DNA of 64,000 bases from NCBI RefSeq assembly GCF_002127215.1, contig NZ_NFUT01000007.1:44647-108646 (forward strand), given 5' to 3'. The stretch comes from Hydrogenophaga sp. IBVHS2 (GTDB lineage Bacteria; Pseudomonadota; Gammaproteobacteria; Burkholderiales; Burkholderiaceae_C). Made by a program: the position numbers and the translations under genes. The notes beneath the pieces were generated by a model, which had not been told where the DNA came from, searched no databases, and worked only from the letters and a program-made list of their open reading frames with translations. Positions 49,294-59,620 of this stretch are shown in pieces. Position 1 is the stretch's first letter, and every line of letters starts with the position of its first letter.

Positions 49294-49647
49294 ATGAGTC
49301 TGCTGCCCGACACCTTTGTCCGCCCATCCGCCCTGCGCTGTGCCACGGCCACCCTGGCCCTGGGTGTCGGCCTGCTGCTGGCGGGCTGCAACACGGTGGG
49401 CGTGGGCGTGGGTGTGCCCATCGGCCCGGTGACCATCGGTGTGGGGGCCAGCAACAACGGCGTGAGCCTGGGTGTGGGCACCGGCGTGGGCCCGGTGGGC
49501 GTGGGGGTGGGGGTCAACCAGCGCGGGCAGGTGAGTGCCGGTGCCGGTGTGGGCGTCAGCGCCCCGGTGGGCGACAGCAAGGCCCGGGTGGGGGTGGGGG
49601 TCGGGACCAGCACCGTGATCCACGACCCCGACGCGCCGTCGCGCTGA
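49294..49647 (+). CDS. Gly/Val-repeat lipoprotein, hypothetical
   Basis: A 117-residue predicted lipoprotein with lipobox LLAGC (C32). The mature chain is built almost only of GVGVGV-type alternation (VGVGVGVPIGPVTIGVGAS; GVGVGVNQRGQV), which would favour a short beta-structure with small side chains. The gene itself is accordingly GTGGGC-rich. I recognise no family. A ribosome site (GGAG) precedes the ATG. It ends 9 bp from the convergent ohr gene. The sequence suggests an envelope protein; the function is unknown. Confidence 0.7.
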   Translation: MSLLPDTFVRPSALRCATATLALGVGLLLAGCNTVGVGVGVPIGPVTIGVGASNNGVSLGVGTGVGPVGVGVGVNQRGQVSAGAGVGVSAPVGDSKARVGVGVGTSTVIHDPDAPSR

Positions 49648-49656
49648 TCCGCCCGA

Positions 49657-50085
49657 TCAGGCGATCGTCAGCGTCACCGGGATGTTGCCCCGGGTGGCGT
49701 TGGAGTACGGGCAGACCTGGTGCGCGGTGTCGACCAGGTCCTGGGCCACGGCACGGTCCATGCCCGGCAGGCTGATGGTCATGCGCACGGCGATGCCGAA
49801 ACCCTGCGGGATGGGGCCGATGTCGACCTCGGCCGAAATGGTGGCCTCCGCCGGCACCGCGATCTTCTTGAGGCCGGCCACGTGCTTCATGGCGCCCATG
49901 AAGCAGGCCGAGTAGCCGGCGGCAAACAGCTGTTCCGGGTTGGTGGCCGTGCCGGCACCCCCCATGGCCTTGGGCGGGCTCAGCTTGACGTCGAGCAGGC
50001 CGTCGTCGCTGCGCGAGCTGCCTTCGCGGCCACCGGTGGTGGTGGCGCGGGCGGTGTAGATGACTTTGTCGAGCGTGGTGGGCAT
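49657..50085 (-). CDS. ohr: Organic hydroperoxide resistance protein Ohr
   Basis: A 142-residue OsmC-superfamily thiol peroxidase. The redox cysteines are C61 in GYSACFMGAMKHVA and C125 in HQVCPYSNATRGNI, and R20 in TTTGGREG should stabilise the catalytic thiolate. Ohr reduces organic and fatty-acid hydroperoxides with lipoylated proteins. Its length is standard. The ohrR repressor gene lies 64 bp upstream on the same strand. Confidence 0.95.
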   Translation of the reverse strand: MPTTLDKVIYTARATTTGGREGSSRSDDGLLDVKLSPPKAMGGAGTATNPEQLFAAGYSACFMGAMKHVAGLKKIAVPAEATISAEVDIGPIPQGFGIAVRMTISLPGMDRAVAQDLVDTAHQVCPYSNATRGNIPVTLTIA

Positions 50086-50149
50086 GGTGATCTCCGGATC
50101 GAAAGGCCTGCGGGCAGGCGGGGGGTGAAACAGGGGGCGGCGACGGCGC

Positions 50150-50608
50150 TCAGTGGCCGATGGCCTGGTGCAGCCGGTCGCGCAGGGTCTGCACCTGGCG
50201 GGTGAGGGCCAGCACCTCACCGACCTGGCACTGGCTGGCGTCGAGCACGCAGCCGGGCACGCTGGCGGCTTTCCGGCGCAGGACACGGCCGGCATCGGTC
50301 AGCCAGACCAGCACCCGGCGCTCGTCCTGGGCGTCGCGCTGGCGCAGCACCAGGTCGGCGCTTTCCAGCCGCTTGAGCAGGGGTGTGACGGTGCCCGAAT
50401 CGAGGAACAGGCGTTCGCCCAGCTCGCTCACGGTCAGGCCGTCGTTCTCCCACAGGGCCAGCATGGCCAGGTATTGCGGGTAGGTCAGACCCAGGGGCTC
50501 GAGCAGGGGCTTGTAGAGCTTGGTCATGGCCAGCGACGCGGAGTACAGCGCAAAGCAGAGCTGGTGGTCCAGGCGCAGGGCATCGGTGGATCGGAGTGCG
50601 GTGGGCAT
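50150..50608 (-). CDS. ohrR: Organic hydroperoxide sensor repressor OhrR
   Basis: A 152-residue MarR-family regulator. [24 protein letters not shown] carries the peroxide-sensing cysteine C18, and C120 and C127 near the C terminus could form the intersubunit disulfide of the two-cysteine (Xanthomonas-like) class. The winged helix spans about residues 57-102 ([30 protein letters not shown]). It lies upstream of ohr, and palindromes in its own promoter indicate autoregulation. Confidence 0.93.
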   Translation of the reverse strand: MPTALRSTDALRLDHQLCFALYSASLAMTKLYKPLLEPLGLTYPQYLAMLALWENDGLTVSELGERLFLDSGTVTPLLKRLESADLVLRQRDAQDERRVLVWLTDAGRVLRRKAASVPGCVLDASQCQVGEVLALTRQVQTLRDRLHQAIGH

Positions 50609-50615
50609 GGGGCAA

Positions 50616-50644
50616 ATTATGACGAACAATTGAATTGCGTGCAA
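50616..50644 (-). promoter_or_regulatory. ohrR promoter
   Basis: On the minus strand TTGCAC (50639-50644), a 17 bp spacer and CATAAT (50616-50621) form a good sigma70 promoter. Only 7 bases separate the -10 box from the ATG, so the mRNA probably starts on the initiation codon. Confidence 0.65.
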
Positions 50645-50648
50645 TACA
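50627..50648. promoter_or_regulatory. Overlapping OhrR-type operators
   Basis: CAATTGAATTG (50627-50637) and ATTGCGTGCAAT (50634-50645, extending to TG-ATTGC/GCAAT-CA) are two overlapping palindromes. The first resembles the known OhrR consensus TACAATT-AATTGTA. They cover the spacer and -35 box of the ohrR promoter. Confidence 0.65.
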
Positions 50649-50687
50649 AATCGGCGGACCCGTTGGTCCGTCAGCCGCGCGCTGGCC

Positions 50688-51722
50688 TCAGACGTTGAGG
50701 GGGGGCTCCTGCATGGCCTCGATCTGCTCCACCAGCATGTCCACCTGGCCTTGCCAGTAGTCGCGGCTGCCGAACCAGGGGAAGTTGATGGGGAAGGCCG
50801 GATCGTCCCAGCGGCGCGCGATCCAGGCGCTGTAATGCACCAGCCGCAGCGTGCGCAGCGGCTCGATCAGGGCCAGCTCGCGGCGGTCGAAGGACCGGAA
50901 CTGTTCGTAGCCCTCCAGCAGGGCCGAGAGCTGCTGGGTCTGCTGGCGGCGGTCGCCGCTGAGCAGCATCCACAGGTCCTGCACCGCCGGGCCGCTGCGC
51001 GCATCGTCCAGATCCACGAAATGCGGACCGGCCCCGGGTTCGCCCTCCGGCGTCCAGAGCACGTTGCCGGGGTGGCAGTCGCCGTGTAGCCGGACCGTGC
51101 TCATGGCCGGAGTCGCCTGCGTGTCGGCGCGCAGCACGGCATGGCCTTCGATGATCTGCAGCGCCTCATCCAGGGTGCGCGACCACGCGGTGCGCACCTC
51201 GGGCGCGACGGCGTCGTGCCCCAGCAGCCAGTCGCGCGGTTCGTGCGCGAAGGTGCCGGCGTGCAGGCCCGGTCGATGCGCGAACGCACGCGCAGCGCCC
51301 ACGGTGTGGATGCGGGCCAGGAAGCGGCCGATCCATTCCAGCACCTCGAAGTCGTCGAGTTCGGGCCGGCGGCCTCCCCGCCGAGGGCTGACCGAAAAAT
51401 GGAAGTCGCCGTGGCGGTGCAGGGTGCCCCCCTGCAGTGGCAGGGGCGGCACCACCGGCACCTCGGCCTCGGCCAGGTCCTGTGCGAAGGCATGCTCCTC
51501 CAGCAACTGCGCCTCGGTCCAGCGCTCGGGCCGGTAGAACTTGACCACCACCTGCCGGTGGCCCAGCACCGGCTCGTCCAGGTGCGCCTGATAGACGCGG
51601 TTCTCGAAGCTGTTGAGGCTCTGCAGACGGCCATCGGGCTGCAGGCCGACGGCCCACAGAGCGTCCATGACGACATCCGGCGTGAGCGCGTTGTAGGGGT
51701 GGTCGGGGGTGGCGTGGTCCAT
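50688..51722 (-). CDS. srkA: Stress response kinase SrkA (YihE) family
   Basis: A 344-residue aminoglycoside-phosphotransferase-fold Ser/Thr kinase. [14 protein letters not shown] is the glycine-poor ATP loop region, [11 protein letters not shown] holds the catalytic lysine, [14 protein letters not shown] is the catalytic loop and [23 protein letters not shown] is the metal-binding DFG equivalent. In E. coli SrkA protects against toxin-induced cell death under stress. The length is normal. It stands next to the ohr genes but on its own, with a 79 bp gap to ohrR. Confidence 0.92.
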   Translation of the reverse strand: MDHATPDHPYNALTPDVVMDALWAVGLQPDGRLQSLNSFENRVYQAHLDEPVLGHRQVVVKFYRPERWTEAQLLEEHAFAQDLAEAEVPVVPPLPLQGGTLHRHGDFHFSVSPRRGGRRPELDDFEVLEWIGRFLARIHTVGAARAFAHRPGLHAGTFAHEPRDWLLGHDAVAPEVRTAWSRTLDEALQIIEGHAVLRADTQATPAMSTVRLHGDCHPGNVLWTPEGEPGAGPHFVDLDDARSGPAVQDLWMLLSGDRRQQTQQLSALLEGYEQFRSFDRRELALIEPLRTLRLVHYSAWIARRWDDPAFPINFPWFGSRDYWQGQVDMLVEQIEAMQEPPLNV

Positions 51723-51760
51723 GGCGGATTGTCGCCGGGTGTGTGGGCTACCATCGACCG

Positions 51761-52660
51761 ATGCCCCGCCGCGACCGATCCAGCCCCCGCTCCCCTGCAC
51801 CCGCCGCCTCGCCCGAAGCCCTGCTGCGCCAGCAGCTGCCCGAGCTGCGTCCGGGGCAATCCATCGGTCTGTTGCAGGAGTTGCACATCCTCACGCGCGA
51901 CGGCCGCCTCAACCAGGACACCCGGCGCAAGCTCAAGCAGGTCCATCACCTGGTGCAGTTCATCGAGCCGCTGCTGCAGCAGGTGCATGCGGTCCAGGGC
52001 CGCGTGACCATGGCGGACTTCGGGGCCGGCAAGTCGTACCTCGGCTTCATCCTGTACGACCTGGTGCTCCAGGCCTTGTCCGAGGGGCGGGTGATCGGTG
52101 TCGAGGTGCGCGCCGAGCTGGTGGAGCGGTCGCGCGAACTGGCCCGGCGTCTGGGATTCGAGCGCATGGACTTCGTGGCCACCACGGTGCAGGAAGCCTT
52201 TGCCCACCCCGACCTGCCCGAGCGCATCGACGTGGTGACCGCGCTGCACGCCTGCGACACCGCCACCGACGACGCCATCGCCTTTGGCCTGGCCCGCCAC
52301 GCACAGGCCATGGTGCTGGTGCCCTGCTGCCAGGCCGAGGTGGCCGCCACCATGCGCCGGCACAAGGCGCTGAACCTGCGGCGCACCGCCCTGGCCGAAC
52401 TGTGGCGGCATCCGCTGCACACGCGCGAGTTCGGCAGCCAGATCACCAATGTGCTGCGCTGCCTGCAGCTCGAAGCCCATGGCTTCGAAGTGACGGTGAC
52501 CGAGCTCGTGGGCTGGGAACATTCCATGAAAAACGAACTCATCCTGGCACGTAGAATGACCGACGACCGAGCTGGCGGCCGCGAACGCGCCCGCCAGCGG
52601 TTGCTGCAGGTGCTCGACGAGTTCGGCCTGCAAGCCCTCCAGGCCCGTTTCGCGGCCTGA
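51761..52660 (+). CDS. SAM-dependent methyltransferase (Methyltransf_32-type)
   Basis: A 299-residue protein. The SAM motif is MADFGAGKSYLGFILYDLVL near residue 86, followed by VIGVEVRAELVERSRELARRLGF, DVVTALHACDTATDDAIAFGL and VLVPCCQAE. This layout matches GSTCD-like Methyltransf_32 proteins, whose substrate is not established; the CHxCDTATD and PCC motifs recall RNA methyltransferases. The ATG at 51761 is preferred over GTG 51743; a TACCAT box ends 6 bp before it. Confidence 0.8.
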   Translation: MPRRDRSSPRSPAPAASPEALLRQQLPELRPGQSIGLLQELHILTRDGRLNQDTRRKLKQVHHLVQFIEPLLQQVHAVQGRVTMADFGAGKSYLGFILYDLVLQALSEGRVIGVEVRAELVERSRELARRLGFERMDFVATTVQEAFAHPDLPERIDVVTALHACDTATDDAIAFGLARHAQAMVLVPCCQAEVAATMRRHKALNLRRTALAELWRHPLHTREFGSQITNVLRCLQLEAHGFEVTVTELVGWEHSMKNELILARRMTDDRAGGRERARQRLLQVLDEFGLQALQARFAA

Positions 52661-52792
52661 ACGCGCGGTGGCCCCAGCGGCCGCCTGTCTGTTGAACCGC
52701 CAGCCCCCGCCGAGGGGCTGACCCGCCTTGCGTCCCTGGCCTCCCGCCCCGTGTCGGAGGCTGTGGCCCAGGCACCTCACAGGAGCTCCGCC

Positions 52793-53980
52793 GTGGTGAA
52801 CAACATCGCCTTTCTGCTGCAAGCCATCGCCTGGCCACTGGTGCTGCTGATCGCCTGGTTCCTGGGCGAGCTGGCGCACGAGCGCTGGCGCGTGCCCCGG
52901 GTCAGCACGTATGTGGCCGTGGGTCTGCTGGGGGGCCTGGTGAACCTGCCGGGCCTGACCACCGACATCCAGGGCCTGCCCTTCCTGGCCAACGTGGCGC
53001 TCTCGCTGGTGCTGTTCGAGCTGGGCTACCGCATCAACCTGCGCTGGTTCCGCCACAACCCCTGGGTGCTGGCGCTGGGCGTGGTGGAGTCGGCCATCAC
53101 CTTCGGCGCCATCTACGTCGTCACCGGCTTCTTCGCTCTGCCGGAAGACCAGCGCCTGATCATCGCGGCGCTGTCGGTGTCGGCCTCGCCCGCCGGCGTG
53201 GTGCGGGTGGCCAACGAACTGCGCAGCGCCGGTCAGGTGACCGAGCGGGTGCTGCACCTGTGCGCCATCAACTGCCTGATGGCGGTGGCCGCGCTCAAGC
53301 TGGTCATCGGCTACTGGTACCTCAGCACCTCGGGCGATCTGGTGCTGGCGGCTTTCGGCAGCATCCATGTGCTGCTCACCTCGGTGGCGGTGGGCGGCCT
53401 GCTGGGTGTGGCCGTGCCCTGGCTGCTGCGCCTGCGCAGCACCCCCGAGCGGGGCGTGACCGTGGTGTTTGCCCTGTCGGTGCTGCTGCTCACCACCGCG
53501 GCCTTCGGCTTCCGCCTCTCGCCCCTGCTGGCGGCGCTGAGCTTCGGCATCGTGGCGCGCGAGCGCCGCGTGCACCTGACCAATGCCCAGCGCGACTTCG
53601 GCACCGCCGGCGATCTGCTGTCGGTGTTCCTGTTCGTCTACATCGCCTCGCTGCTGGAGTGGGCGACCGTGGGCGCCGGCCTGCTGCTGGGCCTGACCCT
53701 GATCGCGGTGCGCGGGGCGTCCAAGGCGGTCTGCAATGTGGCGGCCGCGCGGCTGTCGGGCATCACCGAACGCAAGGGCCTGCTGACCGGTCTGGCGCTC
53801 ACGCCCATGTCGGCCTTTGCCATCCTGCTGCTCGATCAGTCCCGCCTGTACGGCTTCGAGCCGGCGGCGCAGGTGCTGGCAGCGATCGCCGCCATGATGC
53901 TGCTGCAGGAGCTGCTGGGTCCGGTGGTGACCCAGCGCGCCCTGATGGCGGCGCAGGAAACCCATGTGACCAAGGAGTGA
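52793..53980 (+). CDS. CPA2-family cation/proton antiporter
   Basis: A 395-residue membrane protein with about 11-12 TM helices. LGELAHERWRVPRVSTYVAVGLLGG and ANVALSLVLFELGYRINLRW show the Na+/H+ exchanger (CPA2/Kef-like) fold, and ALSVSASPAGVVRVANEL the cation-site helix. No C-terminal TrkA-N or RCK domain is attached. The GTG at 52793 is chosen for the well-spaced AGGAG at 52781; an earlier GTG at 52751 has no ribosome site. The next gene begins 3 bp after its stop. Confidence 0.85.
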   Translation: MVNNIAFLLQAIAWPLVLLIAWFLGELAHERWRVPRVSTYVAVGLLGGLVNLPGLTTDIQGLPFLANVALSLVLFELGYRINLRWFRHNPWVLALGVVESAITFGAIYVVTGFFALPEDQRLIIAALSVSASPAGVVRVANELRSAGQVTERVLHLCAINCLMAVAALKLVIGYWYLSTSGDLVLAAFGSIHVLLTSVAVGGLLGVAVPWLLRLRSTPERGVTVVFALSVLLLTTAAFGFRLSPLLAALSFGIVARERRVHLTNAQRDFGTAGDLLSVFLFVYIASLLEWATVGAGLLLGLTLIAVRGASKAVCNVAAARLSGITERKGLLTGLALTPMSAFAILLLDQSRLYGFEPAAQVLAAIAAMMLLQELLGPVVTQRALMAAQETHVTKE

Positions 53981-53983
53981 CGC

Positions 53984-55117
53984 ATGCCGCTGGAAACCTT
54001 CAAGGCCTCCGATTCGCTGACCCTGGGTGTGGAGCTGGAGCTGCAGCTGGTCAACAGCTACGACTACGACCTCTCCAGCAGCGCCAACGACCTGCTCGAA
54101 CTCCTGCGCCGCAAGCCCTTTCCCGGTGTGGTCACGCCCGAGATGACGCAGAGCATGATCGAGATCGCCACCGACGTGCAGCGCGAGCACGGGCCGCTGC
54201 TGGCCCAGCTGCAGGCCATCCGCGACACCCTGGTGCAGGCCGGTGACCGGCTCAACATCGAACTGGCAGGCGGCGGCACGCACCCCTTCCAGCGCTGGTT
54301 CGAGCAGCGCATCTTCTCCAAGCCGCGCTTCCAGGAGCTCTCGGGCCTCTACGGGTACCTGGCCAAGCAGTTCACCGTGTTCGGCCAGCATGTGCACGTG
54401 GGCTGCAGCTCGCCGGACGAGGCGCTGTTCCTGCTGCATTCGCTCAACCGCTATGTGCCGCACTTCATTGCGCTCTCGGCCTCGTCGCCGTTCTCGCAGG
54501 GGGTGGACACGCTGTTCGACTCGGCCCGGCTGAACTCGGTGTTTGCCTTTCCGCTGTCGGGCCGCGCGCCCTTCGTGCTGAAGTGGGACGAGTTCGCCAA
54601 CGTCTACTTCACCAAGATGGAGAGCACCGGGGTGGTGAAGTCGATGAAGGACTTCTACTGGGACATCCGGCCCAAGCCGGAGTACGGCACCATCGAGCTG
54701 CGGGTGTGCGACACGCCGCTGACGGTGGAGCGTGCCGCCGCGCTGGCCTGCTACCTGCAGGCACTCTGTCGCCACCTGCTGGAGCGCAACGAGCCGCCGC
54801 CGGAAGAGGACGATTACCTCGTCTACACCTACAACCGCTTCCAGGCCTGCCGCTTCGGCCTGGACGGGATGATGGTCAACCCCAAGACCCGCGAGCAGAT
54901 CAGCATCCGCGAGGACGTGCTGGCCACCCTGCGCAAGATCGCGCCGCACGCACAGAGCCTGGGGTCGATGGCCGCCATCGACGAGATCGAGCGCACCGCC
55001 GCGCGGGCCGGCAACCACGCCAGCTTCCTGCGCCAGCGTTACCAGCAGAGCGGCAGCGTGCAGTCGGTGGTGCGTTCGGCGGTCGAGGCCCTGCGGCATG
55101 GCGCCGGCCTGCCGTGA
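53984..55117 (+). CDS. ybdK: Carboxylate-amine ligase, YbdK family (GCS2)
   Basis: A 377-residue enzyme of the glutamate-cysteine ligase type 2 family. Its landmarks are [71 protein letters not shown] and [13 protein letters not shown]. YbdK of E. coli has weak gamma-glutamylcysteine ligase activity; the real substrate is unsettled. Starting 3 bp after the antiporter stop, it is surely co-translated with it. Confidence 0.93.
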   Translation: MPLETFKASDSLTLGVELELQLVNSYDYDLSSSANDLLELLRRKPFPGVVTPEMTQSMIEIATDVQREHGPLLAQLQAIRDTLVQAGDRLNIELAGGGTHPFQRWFEQRIFSKPRFQELSGLYGYLAKQFTVFGQHVHVGCSSPDEALFLLHSLNRYVPHFIALSASSPFSQGVDTLFDSARLNSVFAFPLSGRAPFVLKWDEFANVYFTKMESTGVVKSMKDFYWDIRPKPEYGTIELRVCDTPLTVERAAALACYLQALCRHLLERNEPPPEEDDYLVYTYNRFQACRFGLDGMMVNPKTREQISIREDVLATLRKIAPHAQSLGSMAAIDEIERTAARAGNHASFLRQRYQQSGSVQSVVRSAVEALRHGAGLP

Positions 55118-55196
55118 CCGACGTCACGCCGGGCGTGTAGGTGGATCGGAAGGGCTGTCAGGCAACTTCCTACAAGGCGAATGGCAAGGCGCCGAC

Positions 55197-55233
55197 TTAA
55201 CCGCTTGAAACAGGATCGATACAGTTTGTTTCA
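55197..55233 (+). promoter_or_regulatory. Promoter with flanking inverted repeat
   Basis: TTAACC (55197-55202), 17 bp, then TACAGT (55220-55225) make a sigma70-like promoter. A perfect inverted repeat TGAAACA (55206-55212) / TGTTTCA (55227-55233), 21 bp centre to centre, brackets the -10 box, as a repressor or dimeric regulator site would. Confidence 0.55.
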
Positions 55234-55277
55234 TCGACAACGGACTTGTCACCATGCCACACACCCAGGAACCCGCC

Positions 55278-55535
55278 ATGAAAACCACCGCCACCCGCCT
55301 CAATCCCTTCGTGCTGATGCTCGACCCGGAAACCGTCATCAATGCCATGGAGGCCAGCGTCGATCTGCGCCAGCTGCGCGGCCGTGTCTGCCGCCCGCTG
55401 GACAAGCCGCTGATCCCCAAGCTGTTCGACAGCGCCCGCGACTTCGACGCCCAGATCGACAGCGAAGCCTTCATGGACAGCGGCATCGAGCTCTACGCCG
55501 ATGCCCAGCCCGCCGTCCAGCAGCGCATGCACTGA
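55278..55535 (+). CDS. Small hypothetical protein
   Basis: An 85-residue soluble protein beginning MKTTATRLNPFVLMLDPETVINAMEAS. The central CRPLDKPLIPKL and the acidic tail look like a short uncharacterised Burkholderiales family that I recall only as hypothetical. ATG 55278 is preferred over 55254 because AGGA lies 7 bases before it. The regulated-looking promoter suggests conditional expression. No catalytic motif is evident. Confidence 0.7.
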   Translation: MKTTATRLNPFVLMLDPETVINAMEASVDLRQLRGRVCRPLDKPLIPKLFDSARDFDAQIDSEAFMDSGIELYADAQPAVQQRMH

Positions 55536-55550
55536 TCCCGGGCAACCGGG

Positions 55551-56383
55551 TCAGCGGGCGAAACGCTTGCGGGTCAGCGCCAGCGCGATCCAGAAAGCGA
55601 CCACCGCATAGCCGACCAGCACCGCCAGGTGCAGCCAGGGGCGATCGGGCCACTGGTTCATGAACAGGGGCCGCACCAGGTCCACCGCGTGCGACAGCGG
55701 CAGCCACTGCGCCACCGACTGCACGAAGCCCGGCAGCTGTTCCCGGGGGAAGAAGACGCCCGAGAGGAACATCATCGGGGTCAGGAACAGCGTGAAGTAG
55801 TAGGTGAAGAAGTCATAGCCCTTGGCCAGGGCATTGAACACCAGGGCAATGCACGAGAAGGTGATGCCCACCAGCCACAGCACCGGCCAGGCCATCAGCA
55901 GCAGGGGCGAGTGCGAGATGCCCAGGCCCAGCATCACGCCCAGGATGGCGGTCACGGTGAACAGCGACTTGAAGGATGCCCACAGCATCTCGGCCAGCAC
56001 CACATCGTCCAGCGCCACCGGCGCATTCATGATGCCGTCCCAGGTCTTCTGCACATGCATGCGCGAGAAGGCCGAGTACAGCGCCTCGAAGGTGGCGGCG
56101 TTCATGGCGCTCATGCAGATGCTGCCGCTGGCCAGGAACAGGATGTAGGGGACCGCCAGCTGCCCCTCGGGCGTCATGACCTTGACCTCGCCCACCAGGG
56201 CGCCCATGCCGTAGCCGAAGGCCACCAGCCACATCAGCGGCTCGGCGATGTTGCCCACCAGGCTGGGCACAGCCAGCTTGCGCCAGACCAGCAGGTTGCG
56301 CTGGAACACCGGCCACCAGCGCAGCGAGAGGCGGGGGCGTGACCAGTGCGACGCTGCATTCGGGGTGTTGAGGGTGCGGGTGT

Positions 56384-56387
<4 letters not shown>
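55551..56387 (-). CDS. nodJ: NodJ-like ABC-2 type permease
   Basis: A 278-residue ABC-2 permease with six TM helices. [53 protein letters not shown] and [36 protein letters not shown] are the NodJ family features. NodIJ exports lipo-chitin Nod factors in rhizobia, but close homologues are general in Burkholderiales, with unknown export substrates; no nod genes are nearby. It overlaps nodI by 4 bp. Confidence 0.88.
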
Positions 56388-57319
<932 letters not shown>

Positions 57320-57363
57320 CCCGGGATTGTGCCTGCCCACCCTGCCGGGGCAGGGGTGCCACC

Positions 57364-57369
57364 TACAAT
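57364..57369 (+). promoter_or_regulatory. Candidate -10 box at the psd start
   Basis: TACAAT (5 of 6 consensus matches) ends 7 bp before the GTG at 57377. No convincing -35 box exists in the 48 bp divergent gap with nodI. If active it rules out translation from the ATG at 57368. Confidence 0.35.
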
Positions 57370-58246
57370 GCGCCCCGTGTCCACACCCCTATCCGTCACC
57401 CTGCAGCACTGGCTGCCCCAGCGCGCCCTGACCGAACTGGCCGGGCGTATCGCCCGTGCCCAGGCCGGCGCCATCACCCACGCCATGATCCGCCGCTTCG
57501 TGCGGCGCTATCAGGTCAACATGAATGAGGCGGCCAACCCGGACATAACGTCCTACGCCAGCTTCAACGACTTCTTCACCCGCGCGCTCAAGCCGGGTGC
57601 CCGGCCGCTGGCCGACGCCGGCTTCGTCTGTCCGGTGGACGGCGCCATCAGCCAGTTCGGTCCGATCGCGGGCGACCAGATCTTCCAGGCCAAGGGCCAC
57701 CTCTACAGCACCCGCGCCCTGGTGGGCGGCGACGCCGAGCTGGCCGCGCCGTTCGACAACGGCTCGTTTGCCACCATCTACCTCAGCCCGCGCGACTACC
57801 ACCGCATCCACATGCCGGTGGCCGGCCGGCTGCGCCGCATGATCCATGTGCCGGGCGACCTGTACTCGGTCAACCCGGCCACGGCGCGCGGCGTGCCCGG
57901 TCTGTTTGCCCGCAACGAGCGGGTGGTGTGCGTGTTCGACATGCCGCACAAGGGCGGCACCGTGCCCTTCGTGCTGGTGCTGGTGGGTGCCACCATCGTC
58001 GGCAGCATGGCCACCACCTGGCACGGCGTGGTCAACCCGCCGCGCCCGGGCGCGGTGCGCGAGTGGCGCTACGACGACCAGGACATCCGGCTGGACCGTG
58101 GCGCCGAGATGGGCCGCTTCCTGCTGGGTTCCACCGTGGTCATGCTGTGGCCGCACGACGTGATCGCCTTCAATCCGCACTGGGCGCCCGGTGCGCCGGT
58201 GCGGCTGGGCGAGGCCATGGGCGAAACCACGCGCGACATGGCCTGA
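57368..58246 (+). CDS. psd: Phosphatidylserine decarboxylase proenzyme
   Basis: A 292-residue pyruvoyl enzyme that makes phosphatidylethanolamine from phosphatidylserine. The self-cleavage site LGST sits in [12 protein letters not shown]; cleavage before Ser makes the pyruvoyl cofactor. The catalytic aspartate is in [10 protein letters not shown], and histidines are in [10 protein letters not shown] and the WHGVV loop. A TACAAT box at 57364-57369 overlaps the ATG, so the true start may be GTG at 57377, read from a leaderless mRNA. Confidence 0.95.
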   Translation: MRPVSTPLSVTLQHWLPQRALTELAGRIARAQAGAITHAMIRRFVRRYQVNMNEAANPDITSYASFNDFFTRALKPGARPLADAGFVCPVDGAISQFGPIAGDQIFQAKGHLYSTRALVGGDAELAAPFDNGSFATIYLSPRDYHRIHMPVAGRLRRMIHVPGDLYSVNPATARGVPGLFARNERVVCVFDMPHKGGTVPFVLVLVGATIVGSMATTWHGVVNPPRPGAVREWRYDDQDIRLDRGAEMGRFLLGSTVVMLWPHDVIAFNPHWAPGAPVRLGEAMGETTRDMA

Positions 58247-58282
58247 CCCTCCCACCTTTCCAACGCCTTCAAGGATTCCGCC

Positions 58283-59485
58283 ATGACCACCCTCGGCACG
58301 CCCCTGTCTCCCTCCGCCACCAAGGTGATGCTGCTCGGCTCCGGCGAGCTCGGCAAGGAGGTGCTGATCGCGCTGCAGCGCCTGGGGGTGGAGACGATTG
58401 CGGTCGACCGTTACGAGAACGCGCCCGGCCACCAGGTGGCCCACCGCGCGCACACGATCGCCATGAGCGACCCGGCCCAGCTCAAGGCCCTGATCGAATC
58501 GGAGCGGCCGCACCTGGTGGTGCCCGAGATCGAGGCCATTGCCACCCCGGCCCTGCAGGAGCTTGAAGCCGCCGGCGTGGTCACGGTGATCCCCACCGCC
58601 CGCGCCGCCCGCCTGACCATGGACCGCGAAGGCATCCGCCGTCTGGCCGCCGAGACCCTGGGCCTGCCCACCAGCCCCTACCGGTTCTGCGATTCGCTGG
58701 CCGAGCTGCAGGCCGCCATCGACCAGGGCATCGGCTACCCCTGCATCGTCAAGCCGGTGATGAGCAGCTCGGGCAAGGGCCAGAGCAAGATCGACGGGCC
58801 GGCCGATGTGCAGAAGGCCTGGGACTACGCCATGGCCGGCGGCCGGGTCAGCCACGGCCGCGTGATCGTCGAAGGCTTCATCGATTTCGATTACGAGATC
58901 ACCCAGCTCACCGTGCGCGCCAAGGGTGCCACCGGCGCCATCGAGACCCATTTCTGCGATCCCATCGGCCATGTGCAGGTGAGCGGCGACTATGTGGAGA
59001 GCTGGCAGCCGCACCCCATGAGCCCGGCCGCGCTCCAGAAAAGCCGCGACATCGCCCGCGCCGTCACCGAGAACCTGGGCGGCCAGGGCCTGTTCGGGGT
59101 GGAACTGTTCGTCAAGGGCGACCAGGTGTGGTTCAGCGAGGTCAGCCCGCGCCCGCACGACACCGGCATGGTGACCATGATCACCCAGTGGCAGAACGAG
59201 TTCGAGCTGCATGCCCGCGCCATCCTGGGTCTGCCGGTGAACACCGCGCTCAAGAGCCCGGGGGCCAGCGCCGTGATCTATGGCGGCATGGACGCCACCG
59301 GCATCGCCTTCGACGGCGTGGACGAAGCCCTGCGCGAGCCCAACACCGACATCCGCCTGTTCGGCAAGCCCGAGAGCTTTGCCAAGCGCCGCATGGGCGT
59401 GGCCCTGGCCTTCGATGCCGACGTGGAGCAGGCCCGGGTGGTGGCCAAGCGGGCGGCGGCCAAGGTGCGGCCGCGCCGCGCTTGA
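58283..59485 (+). CDS. purT: Formate-dependent phosphoribosylglycinamide formyltransferase
   Basis: A 400-residue ATP-grasp enzyme that converts GAR to FGAR with formate and ATP in purine synthesis. [30 protein letters not shown] opens the fold. [17 protein letters not shown] binds ATP, and [33 protein letters not shown] carries the metal-binding carboxylates. E. coli PurT has 392 residues. AAGGA precedes the ATG. It stands alone between psd and a DUF3455 gene. Confidence 0.96.
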   Translation: MTTLGTPLSPSATKVMLLGSGELGKEVLIALQRLGVETIAVDRYENAPGHQVAHRAHTIAMSDPAQLKALIESERPHLVVPEIEAIATPALQELEAAGVVTVIPTARAARLTMDREGIRRLAAETLGLPTSPYRFCDSLAELQAAIDQGIGYPCIVKPVMSSSGKGQSKIDGPADVQKAWDYAMAGGRVSHGRVIVEGFIDFDYEITQLTVRAKGATGAIETHFCDPIGHVQVSGDYVESWQPHPMSPAALQKSRDIARAVTENLGGQGLFGVELFVKGDQVWFSEVSPRPHDTGMVTMITQWQNEFELHARAILGLPVNTALKSPGASAVIYGGMDATGIAFDGVDEALREPNTDIRLFGKPESFAKRRMGVALAFDADVEQARVVAKRAAAKVRPRRA

Positions 59486-59486
59486 G

Positions 59487-59527
59487 CGGCTGAAACATTT
59501 TTTTGCAGCCGGGCCGCATCCGGCTGC
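59487..59527 (+). other. Mutually exclusive hairpins after purT
   Basis: CGGCTG (59487-59492) can pair with CAGCCG (59506-59511), whereas GCAGCCGG (59505-59512) can instead pair with CCGGCTGC (59520-59527). A run of seven T lies in the loop of the first alternative. The order does not give a normal terminator; it may be an attenuator-like switch or chance. Confidence 0.35.
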
Positions 59528-59620
59528 ATCCATCTGCGCTCCTGGCGAGTAATGCAGGCAGTGGCGTCGATCGATGCCGCTGCCTTCATCACCCGATCCA
59601 TTCCATTCAGGAGTCACACG

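Noticed and set aside
51101..55099. A 1332-codon open frame on the minus strand
   Set aside because: It runs antisense to the methyltransferase, antiporter and YbdK genes; it is His/Gln/Gly-rich without domains. Such shadows are expected in DNA this rich in GC.
55532..55554. Bidirectional terminator between the small protein and nodJ
   Set aside because: A CTGA-CCCGG/CCGGG-TCAG hairpin spans both stop codons but there is no T-tract on either strand, so it was not called.
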